A DNA stretch of 64,000 bases from Thermogemmatispora aurantia (GTDB lineage: Bacteria > Chloroflexota > Ktedonobacteria > Ktedonobacterales > Ktedonobacteraceae). Shown piece by piece: positions 17,135-25,707 of this stretch (the first letter of the stretch is position 1; every line of letters starts with the position of its first letter). The DNA lies in the NCBI RefSeq assembly GCF_008974285.1, contig NZ_BKZV01000006.1, positions 1 through 64,000 of the forward strand. The letters are read 5' to 3'. A program made the position numbers and the translations under genes. Below the pieces are notes generated by a model. It worked only from the letters and a program-made list of their open reading frames with translations, did no database searches and was not told where the DNA came from.

Positions 17135-18481
17135 TCAGGCTGAGGTCTCTTGCTCGTCTTCGCGTGTCTGCTCGCCTGCCTGTCGCTGGCGGATCAGCAC
17201 TTTATCGACGCGCCGCCCATCCATGTCAACGACTTCCAGCTCAAAGGTGCCCAGGGTGATCCGGTCTCCTTCGTGGGGAATGCGATCAAGATGGGCCTGC
17301 ACCAGACCGGCGATGCTGCTGTATTGGCCGCGCTCCTCCTCGGGAATGGGTGGCAGCCCGATCTGTTCGCGGACTGTTTCGTAGCTCTCCAGGCCATCGA
17401 CCAGCCACGAGCCATCTTCCCGCTGCACGATGCTGCGCTCTTCGTCCACATCGTACTCATCCTGGATCTCGCCTACCAATTCCTCTAGCAGATCCTCCAT
17501 TGTGACCAGGCCGCTCACCTGACTGTATTCGTCGATGACCATAGCAATCTGGGCCCGCTCGCGCTTGAAGCGGCGCAGCAAATCGTCCAGGTGCTGCTGC
17601 TCCAGAGCAAAGATCGGTGTGCGCAACAGGCGTAGATAGTCTCGGCTGGTGCTGCCAGTCAACATGTAGAGCAGGTCTTTGGCGTGCAGGATACCGAGAA
17701 CGTTGTCGATCGTGTCTCGGTAGACCGGTAGGCGGCTGTAGCCGCTCTCGCGGAAGACACGCGCTACCTCTTCGAGAGGAGCGCTGGCTTCGATGGCCAC
17801 AACTTCGCTGCGCGGGCGCATCACCTCGCGCACAGTGCGGTCTGCAAAGTGGAGGGCGCGACGGATAAACTCCTCCTCTTCGCGCTCGACTGCTCCGCTG
17901 GTGAAACCTTCATGGGTCAGGTAGACGATGTCTTCCTCGGTGACCTCGGGCTGAGTGTCTGTACGCTGGCCGAGCAGGCGTAGCAGGAGGTTTGTGGAGA
18001 GCGTGAGCAGGCCGACGATGGGGCGGGCGAGGCGCGATAGCAGACTCATGACGGGAGCGGCGGCACTGGCCACGCTTTCGGCATGCTGCAAGGCCAGACG
18101 TTTGGGGGCCAGCTCGCCGATCACCAGCGTGAAGTAGGTGATCAGCAGGACATCGATGGCCAGCGCCAGGCTATCGGCGTAAGCGCCGACGAGGGGCAGC
18201 GTGCGCAGCCAGGCTGCCAGGGGACCGCTCAGGCTGGCGCCGCTGAAGGCTGCAGCCAGGGTACTGATAAGGGTAATACCTACCTGGACGGTCGCGAGAA
18301 AGCGGTCCGGTTCCTCGGCCAGCTCCAGGGCCTGTCGGGCCCGTTTCTTCCCAGCCTCCGCCTGCTGCTGTAACCTGCCACGTCGCGCCGAAACGGTGGC
18401 AATTTCTGAAGCTGCGAAGAAGCCGTTGGCGACCATTAATAGAAAAATAATGAGCAATTCGATGCCGAGTCTACCGGACAT
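17135..18481 (-). CDS. CNNM/CorC-HlyC family transporter-associated protein
   Basis: The 448-residue membrane protein has a DUF21/CNNM domain with about four helices (IELLIIFLLMVANGFFAASEIA at the N terminus, to ~200). A CBS-pair region (MRPRSEVVAIE...SRLPVYRDTIDNVLGILHAKDLL) and a C-terminal CorC_HlyC domain (YSSIAGLVQAHLDRIPHEGD...) follow. Members are implicated in Mg2+ or Co2+ efflux and are often named hemolysin C by old homology. ATG 18481 follows GGAGG (AGCGGAGGC), so the longer frame from 18607 is rejected. It ends convergent with the quinone oxidoreductase gene. Confidence 0.88.
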   Translation of the reverse strand: MSGRLGIELLIIFLLMVANGFFAASEIATVSARRGRLQQQAEAGKKRARQALELAEEPDRFLATVQVGITLISTLAAAFSGASLSGPLAAWLRTLPLVGAYADSLALAIDVLLITYFTLVIGELAPKRLALQHAESVASAAAPVMSLLSRLARPIVGLLTLSTNLLLRLLGQRTDTQPEVTEEDIVYLTHEGFTSGAVEREEEEFIRRALHFADRTVREVMRPRSEVVAIEASAPLEEVARVFRESGYSRLPVYRDTIDNVLGILHAKDLLYMLTGSTSRDYLRLLRTPIFALEQQHLDDLLRRFKRERAQIAMVIDEYSQVSGLVTMEDLLEELVGEIQDEYDVDEERSIVQREDGSWLVDGLESYETVREQIGLPPIPEEERGQYSSIAGLVQAHLDRIPHEGDRITLGTFELEVVDMDGRRVDKVLIRQRQAGEQTREDEQETSA

Positions 18482-18763
18482 GCCTCCGCTCTCCTCTCTT
18501 CTGTCCTCTTCTCTGTATCGTGATCTCTCAGGCACTGTGCCAGCAGCCTGACTGCGTAGCAAGTGGGCGTAATGGGAGCTGATACCGTGTCCTGGGTATC
18601 TGCTCACCTAGCAGCACGATGCTGTGTCAGGCTCGCACGTCTGGACAGTACCCAGCAGGAGTAGTCTCTATTCTAACATCTCCGTCTCTCCAGGGTGAGT
18701 GTCTGACGGGCGCCGCCTGGCGCCAGCAGCACTGCCCTTCGCCACAGCCCGGGGTGCTCTCAC

Positions 18764-18793
18764 TTCACAGCGGTCGCGCTTATGGGCTATAAT
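18764..18793 (+). promoter_or_regulatory. Sigma-70 promoter of the thiamin-precursor transport operon
   Basis: TTCACA (18764-18769), an 18-bp spacer and a perfect TATAAT (18788-18793) lie ~115 bases before the TPP aptamer. Transcription would start near 18800. Confidence 0.72.
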
Positions 18794-18908
18794 AGCGATG
18801 CAGGGCTAGCGAGCAAACGGTCAAACAAACCGGGCGCACGGCGCGGCACCTGCAGATTCTTGGGAAGCGTCAAGCACAGCGTTTTCAGTACTGTCCTGTA
18901 TCTAATGG

Positions 18909-19010
18909 CGCTGCTAGGGGAGCCGTTCCAGGCTGAGAGGGCGGCCATCGACAGATGGCTTGCCGACCCTGAAAACCTGATCTGGGTAATACCAGCGGAG
19001 GGAAGCGGCG
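18909..19010 (+). ncRNA. TPP riboswitch (THI element)
   Basis: The aptamer has all the conserved boxes: GGGGAGCC, GGCTGAGAGGG, GACCCTGA, then AACCTGATCTGGGTAATACC and AGCGGAGGGAAGC. P1 pairs CGCTGCT (18909-18915) with AGCGGCG (19004-19010). It binds thiamin pyrophosphate and represses when TPP is abundant. The genes downstream are an NMT1/THI5-type ABC transporter, which fits. Just after it, GCGAGCGC (19008-19015) can pair with GCGCTCGC (19027-19034), overlapping the 3' strand of P1, so the two folds compete. No T-run follows, so the switch mechanism is not clear. Confidence 0.93.
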
Positions 19011-19035
19011 AGCGCATCCGCCCTCGGCGCTCGCG

Positions 19036-19428
19036 TGAGATGCTCCGGTCCTGAGTGAGTCAATCCGGCGAGGGGGATGCATGTGAGCAGTCTGTCTCAT
19101 TGCCACGTACCAAACTTGATCGCCGCTGTGCGAATCAAGGCCGCGGCGGCGCAGCGCACGGTGAGCGTCGCTACAGATGCAGATTGGTTTGTTGTGCGTG
19201 GCTGCCTCTTTCCCTGCTCAGTTGATTGCTCAGCTCGCTACCAGCTCTGAGCTGGGCCAGGGGCGGAAGAGCGAGTCATTGCCGCCAGGCCCGCTCTGCT
19301 CTGCTCTCCATGCCTCTGCTTTGGGTTCCTCTCCTGCCAATGGCTGTCTCGGCCCCCTTCAGCGCTCCATTCTGCGCGCCTGCTAGCTGCGCAGACTCAG
19401 CCTTGTTAGCGATAGTGGAGCAACAGCG
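19036..19428. other. Long leader between riboswitch and first gene
   Basis: I see no gene and no clear terminator in these ~390 bases. They are C/T-rich near the end and lead directly into the ribosome site GTGGAG of the ATPase gene. Confidence 0.5.
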
Positions 19429-20199
19429 ATGCATTCGCCCAAATTGCAGCTTGAGGGGGTCACGTACCGCTACCGCGCTGGAAGACAGAGCGTGGAGGCG
19501 CTAGCTGGCATCGATCTGACGGTCAACGCGGGCGAGTTTGTAACCATCATTGGCCCCAGTGGCTGCGGCAAAAGTACCCTGTTCAACATCATTGCCGGGG
19601 TTGAGGAACCGACTGATGGCACCATTATGCTGGATGGCGAAGTCAATGGCGAGCGCGCTGGCAAAACGGGCTATATGCCGCAACAGCCGCTGCTCCTGCC
19701 CTGGCGCACCGTCGAGGAGAATGTGATGTTGGGCCTGGACATTCGCCGGGTTCCGCGCAAGCTCGCGCGCGAGCAGGCTCACGAGCTGCTCAAGCGCTTC
19801 GGCCTGAGCGAGTTCGCTGATCATTACCCGGCCTCGCTCTCCGGCGGGATGAGCCAGCGTGTGGCCTTGCTGCGCACCGTACTCTTTCATCCCTCTTTTC
19901 TCCTGTTAGATGAGCCTTTCGGTGCTCTCGATGCTTTGACCCGCCTCTCTTTGCAGATGTGGCTGCAGGAGCTGTGGCAGAGCCTTAAGTCGAGTATCCT
20001 CTTTATTACTCATGATGTTCGTGAGGCCATCCTGCTCTCTGACCGCATCTACATTTTCAGCGCTCGTCCGGCCCGGGTACTGCGCGTTGTCAGGGTAGAA
20101 CTGCCGCGCCCGCGACGTCCTGAGCAGCTAGCCACGCCCGCGGCTGCCAGCCTCGAACAGGAATTGATCAGCTTACTGCTGAAGGAGCAGAGAGCATGA
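19429..20199 (+). CDS. thiZ: ABC transporter ATPase for thiamin pyrimidine precursor
   Basis: The 256-residue ATPase belongs to the NitT/TauT/SsuB-like group: Walker A GPSGCGKST, Q-loop YMPQQPLLLPW, signature LSGGMSQR, Walker B LLLDEPFGALD, H-loop FITHDVREA. It energises uptake with the permease and binding protein that follow. The TPP riboswitch upstream and the NMT1-like binding protein point to an aminopyrimidine (HMP or its formylamino derivative). ATG 19429 follows GTGGAGCAACAGCG. Its stop overlaps the permease start (ATGA), indicating translational coupling. Confidence 0.88.
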   Translation: MHSPKLQLEGVTYRYRAGRQSVEALAGIDLTVNAGEFVTIIGPSGCGKSTLFNIIAGVEEPTDGTIMLDGEVNGERAGKTGYMPQQPLLLPWRTVEENVMLGLDIRRVPRKLAREQAHELLKRFGLSEFADHYPASLSGGMSQRVALLRTVLFHPSFLLLDEPFGALDALTRLSLQMWLQELWQSLKSSILFITHDVREAILLSDRIYIFSARPARVLRVVRVELPRPRRPEQLATPAAASLEQELISLLLKEQRA

Positions 20200-20987
20200 A
20201 GGACGGCACTCTGAGTAGTCTGCGCAAGCTGGCCAGCTATGGACCGGCCATCATTCTCGCCACCCTTCTCCTCGTGCTCTGGGAAAGCTATGTGCGCCTG
20301 GCCCGGGTGAGTCCTTTTATTCTGCCGGCGCCGACGGCCATGTTGCAGGCTCTGGTGGCGAACTGGGGCCTGCTCTACGAGCATACCTTGCAGACGCTGG
20401 TTGAGACTCTGATCGGCCTGGCTATCTCGGTGGTTTTGGGCCTGCTCATCGCCGTGCTGCTCGACCTCTCTCCCTGGGTGCGGCGCGCGCTTTACCCGCT
20501 GCTCTTGACCTCGCAGACCATTCCGATGGTGGCGCTGGCGCCGTTACTGCTGGTCTGGTTCGGCTATGGCTTGCTGCCCAAGGTCTTGCTGGTGATTCTC
20601 TACTGCTTTTTTCCCATCGCCGTAGCCTGTGCTGATGGTCTGCTCAGCGTCGAGCCGGAGCTGATCAAAGTCCTGCGGAGCATGCGCGCCTCGCGCTGGC
20701 AGATCCTCTGGTTGGTGCGTCTGCCAGGAGCCTTACCGGCCTTCTTCTCCGGCTTGCGCATTGCCGTCACCTACAGCGTTACGGGGGCCATTGTCGGCGA
20801 GTACGTCGGTGCCGAGAAGGGCCTGGGCCTCTATATGGAGACCTCGGCCAACTCCTTTGCGATGGCCAATGTGTTGGCGGCGGTCCTGATTACTGTCGTC
20901 TTGACCATCCTGCTCTTTGGCCTGGTGGCCCTCTGTGAGCGTCTGGCCCTTCCCTGGTATTTTACCCAGGCACGCACGCAGCGCTGA
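20196..20987 (+). CDS. thiX: ABC transporter permease for thiamin pyrimidine precursor
   Basis: The 263-residue inner-membrane permease has six or so hydrophobic helices and the BPD_transp_1 EAA loop (LLSVEPELIKVLRSMRASRWQILWLVRLPGALPAFFSG region), which docks the ATPase. It overlaps the ATPase gene by four bases. Family relatives are SsuC/TauC/ThiX permeases. Assignment to pyrimidine uptake follows from the riboswitch and the binding protein. Confidence 0.87.
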   Translation: MKDGTLSSLRKLASYGPAIILATLLLVLWESYVRLARVSPFILPAPTAMLQALVANWGLLYEHTLQTLVETLIGLAISVVLGLLIAVLLDLSPWVRRALYPLLLTSQTIPMVALAPLLLVWFGYGLLPKVLLVILYCFFPIAVACADGLLSVEPELIKVLRSMRASRWQILWLVRLPGALPAFFSGLRIAVTYSVTGAIVGEYVGAEKGLGLYMETSANSFAMANVLAAVLITVVLTILLFGLVALCERLALPWYFTQARTQR

Positions 20988-21035
20988 ACCCTCGTGCCTC
21001 AGCTCTGGGGCTTGACTTGAAAGGATAGGTTGCTT

Positions 21036-22103
21036 ATGAACAACAGAACGCGTTTGACATTGAGTATTGTGATCCCGCTACTGGTCATTGTGGTAGTCGT
21101 TGGGGCCTTCCTCTGGCAGCAGCATGGCGCCAGCTCTGGTGCCAGCACTGGCCCCGCCGGCACTGGTACAGCGCGGCCCCTGACGACGGTCAAGCTGGCC
21201 CTCGATTGGACGCCCAATACCAATCACACAGGTATTTATGTGGCCCTGGCCCAGGGCTGGTACGCCCAGGAGGGGATCAGACTGGAGATCCTCCCCTTTT
21301 CTTCGAATGTCTCGCCCGACGTGCTGGTCAGTACTGGCAAGGCCGATGTGGGCATTAGCTCGACCGAGGGCGTGGTCACCGATGCGGCCCTCGGCCAGCC
21401 TGTGGTCTCGATCGCTGCTATTATTCAGCATAATACTTCGGCGCTGGTGACGCTGGCCAAGTCTGGCCTGAAGCGTCCGCGCGATCTCGATGGCAAGGTC
21501 TATGCAGCTTTCGGCGCGCCTTATGAGACGGCGGTGGTGAGCGCCATTATCAAGCACGACGGTGGCAAGGGGATCTTTCGCAGCGTCACCCTGGATGTCG
21601 ATAGTATGCAGGCCCTGGAGACGGGCCGCGTTGACTTCGTCTGGGTCTTTGAAGGCTGGGAGGTTATTCAGGCTCAGCGCCAGGGGGTGCAGCTGAATGT
21701 CTTCCCGGTGACCAGCTATGGTATTCCCGATTACTATACCCCGACCTTGATTACGGGGCCGCGCCAGATCAAGGAGGAGCCAGATGTACTGCGTCGCTTC
21801 ATGGCGGCGACGGCGCGCGGCTATGAATATGCGCGCCAGCATCCGCGTGAGGCGGCGCAGATGCTGCTCAATATGGCTCCCAAGGGCACTTTTCCCGATC
21901 CCGGCCTGGTCTACGCTAGCCAGGCATTCTTGAGTCCGCGCTACGCTGACCCAGGTCGCCAGTGGGGCTGGCAGGACTCTGCCCCCTGGCATGGTTATCC
22001 TCAGTTCATCCTGGATACGGGCCAGATTAAGAATAGTGCCGGTCAGGTCGTGCGCTCGCTCAACTTCGACTCGCTCTATACCAATGCCTTCCTGCCTCAC
22101 TAA
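21036..22103 (+). CDS. thiY: NMT1/THI5-like substrate-binding protein
   Basis: The 355-residue protein has one N-terminal hydrophobic helix (SIVIPLLVIVVVVGAFLW) followed by a Ser/Gly/Thr-rich linker. No lipobox cysteine is visible, so it is likely membrane-anchored or secreted. The periplasmic-type domain starts VKLALDWTPNTNHTGIYVAL, the hallmark of the NMT1/THI5 family that includes ThiY, the formylaminopyrimidine-binding protein. The cysteine cluster of yeast Thi5 is absent, so it is a binder, not the suicide enzyme. ATG 21036 follows AAGGATAGG. It is the last gene of the riboswitch operon. Confidence 0.88.
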   Translation: MNNRTRLTLSIVIPLLVIVVVVGAFLWQQHGASSGASTGPAGTGTARPLTTVKLALDWTPNTNHTGIYVALAQGWYAQEGIRLEILPFSSNVSPDVLVSTGKADVGISSTEGVVTDAALGQPVVSIAAIIQHNTSALVTLAKSGLKRPRDLDGKVYAAFGAPYETAVVSAIIKHDGGKGIFRSVTLDVDSMQALETGRVDFVWVFEGWEVIQAQRQGVQLNVFPVTSYGIPDYYTPTLITGPRQIKEEPDVLRRFMAATARGYEYARQHPREAAQMLLNMAPKGTFPDPGLVYASQAFLSPRYADPGRQWGWQDSAPWHGYPQFILDTGQIKNSAGQVVRSLNFDSLYTNAFLPH

Positions 22104-22143
22104 TTGATCGCCTGGCGCTGGCTTGTGCCGGGCAGGGTGGATG

Positions 22144-22200
22144 GCGGCCAACGGAAGAGCGTGTGGCCAGTCAGCTCTGCCGTTGGCCGCTGTGCTTTTG
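22144..22200 (+). terminator. Rho-independent terminator after thiY
   Basis: GCGGCCAACGG pairs with CCGTTGGCCGC, an 11-bp stem. An inner AGAGC/GCTCT stem extends it, and TGTGCTTTT follows. It closes the thiamin operon. Confidence 0.8.
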
Positions 22201-22225
22201 GGTGGCTCTATGGTGTCGTCCTTGA

Positions 22226-22344
22226 CTAGAGCAGCTGGGCAGGCAAGGCGGGAGAAAGCCGATACCTCGGCGCACTCTCTTCGTTTCATCTAATAGATGG
22301 ATATCCTGCCATGCTGGATCTATCTTCTTGATAAGCTGCTCTAG
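22226..22344 (+). other. Candidate structured 5' leader of the kinase gene
   Basis: CTAGAGCAGCT (22226-22236) is perfectly complementary to AGCTGCTCTAG (22334-22344). Nested inside are GGCAGG/CCTGCC (22238-22243 with 22305-22310), hairpin GCCGA/TCGGC (22258-22271), hairpin CATCT/AGATG (22287-22299) and a small TATC/GATA hairpin (22321-22333). Together they could form a multibranched RNA ending 24 bases before the kinase start codon. It matches no RNA family I know. An 11-bp repeat alone can occur by chance in 64 kb. Confidence 0.35.
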
Positions 22345-22367
22345 CCTTGGTGTGAAGAACCACCATC

Positions 22368-24608
22368 ATGCAAACATCTGACCAGCCTATCTTTTGCCCG
22401 ACGTGCGGGGCTGCCAACAGCCAGGGAACCCAGATCTGCCAATACTGCCAGGCCTCCCTCTTGCCTGCTGCCAAGTCTGCCGCCATTGCCAACTCTTCGC
22501 CGGCGCAGGGAAGGCCGGCTGTGATCAGGCTGGAGCCTGAAACGGAGGAAGAACCGGTAGACAGCCGTTCGCTCGTGCCGCTCTGGCCCGGTATGGTCTT
22601 GCGAGAGCGCTATCATATTTTGCGTATTTTGGGACGCGGCGGTTCGGGGGCTGTCTATGAAGCCAGCGATCTGCACGAAGGCGAGCGCCGCGTGGCCATC
22701 AAAGAGATCGTGGCCTTTCATTTGGAGCCGCGCGTGGCTGCTGAGACAATGGCCGCCTTCTACAGTGAGGCCTCGCTACTGGCGACCCTGCGTCATCCTA
22801 GCTTGCCGGAAGTTTACGAGTATTTTACCGAACAGGATTGCTGCTACCTGGTCATGGAATTCATTCAGGGCGAGACGCTGGAGGAGCGCTTGCTGCGCAG
22901 CCAGGATGGTCGCCTTCCTCTCGCGGAGGCCCTGGAGATTGCCATTCAACTCTGCACCGTTCTGGAGTACTTGCATTCGCGCCCTGTGCCGATCATCTTC
23001 CGTGACCTGAAACCGGCCAATATCATGCTTGATAGTGTCGCCGGGCGGGTCTGCCTGATTGACTTTGGGATCGCACGACGTTTCAAGCCGGGTCAGAGCC
23101 GCGATACGCTGGCGCTGGGTTCGCCTGGCTATGCGGCCCCCGAGCAATATGGCAGGGCACAGAGTACGCCGCAGGCCGATATCTATGGGCTGGGGGCCAC
23201 GCTCCACCAGATGCTGACAGGCGTTGACCCTTCGGAGGCCCCGTTGCGCTTCGCCTCGCTACGCTCCTTTGATCCTTCGCTCCCGCCAGAGTTGGATGAG
23301 CTGGTGGCGCGCATGGTGGAGATCTCCCCCCAAAAACGGCCAGCCAGTGCCGCAGAAGTGCGACGCCAGCTTGATTTGATCCGTCTCCAGCTTCCACGGG
23401 ACCAGCGGACTAGCAGCCGCAGGCCGAGTCAGCAGCCGCCCCCGACCCGGGGGAAACGCCGACGCCAGGTGGCCCAGCTCTCATCTGCGGCGCCATCGGC
23501 GGCAGCCGCATCTCCGGCTCCAACGCTGCCGCGCCGTTTGCTGCTCTTTGCCGGTCCTTTTCTCCTGGGGGCTGTGGTGGGCCTTTTGGGAGCGCGCGAG
23601 CTGGATCTGCCGCTGATCTCGGCCTCGTCCAGCCTCCAAACGCCTACCGTCTTCGCGCGCACGCCGGCGGCCAATCTGCTCTCACTCCCACGTGTGAGCG
23701 TGCGCCTGGCCCTGAGCTACCGCGGCCATCAGGCTCCGGTTCGCGCTGTGGCCTTCTCCAGCGACGGGCAGTATCTGGCCTCTGGCGACCTGGCTCATGC
23801 CGTTCACGTCTGGGAGCCGCTCTCTGGCGAGCTGCTGCTGCACTATGATGATCATCACGCAGCCATTACTTCCCTCGCCTGGCTGCCTGGCACCAGTGTG
23901 CTGGCTTCGAGCAGCGAAGATGGCACGGTGCAGGTCTGGGATGTAGCACAACAGCGGCGTCTGCTCGTGTATCGGGGCCATCGGGGAGCTGTGCGCGCAG
24001 TCAAGGGGAGCGCAGTAGGTGTATTCGCCTCGGGGGGAGTCGATGGCAGCGTGCAGGTGTGGGATGCCAGCACTGGCGTGCGCAGCTTGCTGCTCCTGGA
24101 CAGGAGTCGTGCGCCGATCAACGCTCTGAGCTGGTCACCGGCGACTACTAGCCTGGCCTCTGCCGATGAGCAAGGCAATGTACTGCTGTGGGATACGAGC
24201 AGTGCAGCGCTGAGCGGGCATCAGACCATACTCGATGTTGTGAGCGGGCAGCCTGTGGCTCTACTAGCGCTGGCCTGGTCGCCCGATGGCTCGCAGCTAG
24301 CGGGAGCCGGCGCCGACGGCCAGGTTGTCTTGATCAGTCTACAGGGCAGCGCCTTTCTGGGCGGTCAGGTCGTCTCATCGTCCCCCTGCACCGCTCTGGC
24401 CTGGTCGCCGGATAGTCGCCTGCTGCTGACCGCCAGTGGCAATCAGGCCACCATTTGGCTGGCTAGCATGACCGCTTACAGTCCGCTCTACACCTATGAA
24501 GAGCAGGAAGGGAACGTGGCAGCAGTGGATTGGGCCCTCAATGGCGGACTGCTGGCTTCCACAGGAGGGAAAAGCGTGCGTGTCTGGAGTGTGAGCAGCA
24601 GCGGCTAG
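22368..24608 (+). CDS. Zinc-ribbon serine/threonine kinase with WD40 sensor domain
   Basis: The 746-residue protein has an N-terminal zinc ribbon (CPTC at 10-13, CQYC at 24-27) and a Hanks-type kinase domain (~80-345). The kinase shows GRGGSGAVYEA, K112 in VAIKEI, catalytic loop FRDLKPANIM (D213), DFG 232-234 and GSPGYAAPEQY. A Pro/Ser/Arg-rich linker and one membrane helix (LLLFAGPFLLGAVVGLLGA, ~380-400) follow. Last is an extracytoplasmic set of WD40 repeats (GHQAPVRAVAFSSDGQYLASG..., repeated about six times). The HRD histidine is Phe, a common variant in such kinases. It is probably a membrane sensor kinase; the signal is unknown. The PP2C phosphatase at 56983 is a possible antagonist. 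Confidence 0.9.
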   Translation: MQTSDQPIFCPTCGAANSQGTQICQYCQASLLPAAKSAAIANSSPAQGRPAVIRLEPETEEEPVDSRSLVPLWPGMVLRERYHILRILGRGGSGAVYEASDLHEGERRVAIKEIVAFHLEPRVAAETMAAFYSEASLLATLRHPSLPEVYEYFTEQDCCYLVMEFIQGETLEERLLRSQDGRLPLAEALEIAIQLCTVLEYLHSRPVPIIFRDLKPANIMLDSVAGRVCLIDFGIARRFKPGQSRDTLALGSPGYAAPEQYGRAQSTPQADIYGLGATLHQMLTGVDPSEAPLRFASLRSFDPSLPPELDELVARMVEISPQKRPASAAEVRRQLDLIRLQLPRDQRTSSRRPSQQPPPTRGKRRRQVAQLSSAAPSAAAASPAPTLPRRLLLFAGPFLLGAVVGLLGARELDLPLISASSSLQTPTVFARTPAANLLSLPRVSVRLALSYRGHQAPVRAVAFSSDGQYLASGDLAHAVHVWEPLSGELLLHYDDHHAAITSLAWLPGTSVLASSSEDGTVQVWDVAQQRRLLVYRGHRGAVRAVKGSAVGVFASGGVDGSVQVWDASTGVRSLLLLDRSRAPINALSWSPATTSLASADEQGNVLLWDTSSAALSGHQTILDVVSGQPVALLALAWSPDGSQLAGAGADGQVVLISLQGSAFLGGQVVSSSPCTALAWSPDSRLLLTASGNQATIWLASMTAYSPLYTYEEQEGNVAAVDWALNGGLLASTGGKSVRVWSVSSSG

Positions 24609-24675
24609 TGCCCGTGGCAGGGGGCTGGAGAGCGAGAGGCGAGCCGCTGGCTGCCAACGACGTAGCGGGGGCAGC

Positions 24676-25323
24676 TCAGAGGAGGTCGCTGCGCGTATGG
24701 ATGATCAGGAGCTGCCCGCTGACCAGAGTGACGCTGGCCTCCGGCTGGATCAGCTGGTTGCTGACACCGCGGGGCCGGCCAAAGACGAGCGTCTCCCCGT
24801 GCAGCGAATAGTACAGCCCCTGAGTAGCGACGCCCTCAGCATCGCCCGCCAGAGGCAGCAGCGAGACCAGATCGCCGACCTGACCACGGACCTGCGTGAC
24901 GCCGGGGCCGCGTAGTAGCCAGCAGATTGATGGCCCATCGATAAGGCGTACTGCTACCTGATCGTAGGCTGCCAGCAGCAGTACGTTGGCCAGCGCGTGG
25001 TCGCAGCGGGCCCCACCCCAGGCTCCCAGGATGGTCACAGCCGTTGCTCCCTGCTCAATGGCATACTGGAGCGCCAGCTCGCTATCGGTCTCGTTCTTCT
25101 CGACAGGCGTTTGCACAAAACGGCAGCCGGCAGCCTCAAGTTGGGCAGCCAGGGCAGGAGCGAGCGAATCCAGGTCTCCCAGTACGACCTCTGGTTGCCG
25201 GCCCAGGCGAAGAGCGCTCTCGGCCCCACCATCTGCCGCCAGAATCAGGTCTGCCTGGCGTAGAGCCTCCTCAATCAGAAGGCTCGGGCGCAGCGTTCCA
25301 CCGGCGAAGATCACCGCCTGCAT
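24676..25323 (-). CDS. Thiamin pyrophosphokinase
   Basis: The 215-residue enzyme transfers pyrophosphate from ATP to thiamin, giving TPP. N-terminal catalytic-domain motifs are AVIFAGGTL, LILAADGGAESAL, VVLGDLDSL and KNETDSELAL, followed by GAWGGARCDHALANVLLL. The C-terminal beta domain (LVSLLPLAGDAEGVATQGLYYSL...GVSNQ) binds thiamin. ATG 25323 begins directly with the fold. A GTG at 25368 would add 15 residues. It is near the TPP-regulated uptake operon but on the opposite strand and behind the kinase gene, so it is not in that operon. Confidence 0.9.
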   Translation of the reverse strand: MQAVIFAGGTLRPSLLIEEALRQADLILAADGGAESALRLGRQPEVVLGDLDSLAPALAAQLEAAGCRFVQTPVEKNETDSELALQYAIEQGATAVTILGAWGGARCDHALANVLLLAAYDQVAVRLIDGPSICWLLRGPGVTQVRGQVGDLVSLLPLAGDAEGVATQGLYYSLHGETLVFGRPRGVSNQLIQPEASVTLVSGQLLIIHTRSDLL

Positions 25324-25707
25324 CTCAGCGCTTGGACTCCTTTCTTTCCATAGTTGCCGCCGCCCCACCGTTGGTTGGTTAGCTCTGCTCGGGCAGGTCA
25401 GGGCGGGCAGATCTCAACTGGAGAGCATTGTACCATCTTGCCAGCATAGCAAACGAGGGCCAGAAAGGGGCAGAGACGTGCAAAGCGGCGAATAATGACG
25501 TACAATGGCCCTGGTTGGCTGGAAGGCTTCTGGCTGTCTGCGGCTGCCCGCTTGCTTCTCCTCTTTCACTACCAGTCGCTGAGGGTCGCTGAGCGACCTC
25601 CTGCTGCTGATTTGCCAGCCTGCCAACTGGCCAGCGCGTAGCTCTCTTGGAGAATTATCCGTTCTACAGGTGGAAGTCTTCACTTCGCCACGTGGGGGAA
25701 ACAAGCA
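25324..25707. other. Intergenic region, nothing recognised
   Basis: The ~380 bases between the divergent pyrophosphokinase and DprE1-like genes contain no convincing gene, RNA or inverted repeat. Promoters for both directions must lie here but no strong consensus stands out. Confidence 0.4.

Noticed and set aside
18782-19054. 90-residue frame over the TPP riboswitch
   Set aside because: The sequence is fully explained by the riboswitch aptamer and its promoter.
21078-22289. 403-residue frame antisense to thiY
   Set aside because: It is a shadow of a strongly supported binding-protein gene, with no ribosome site or recognisable domain.
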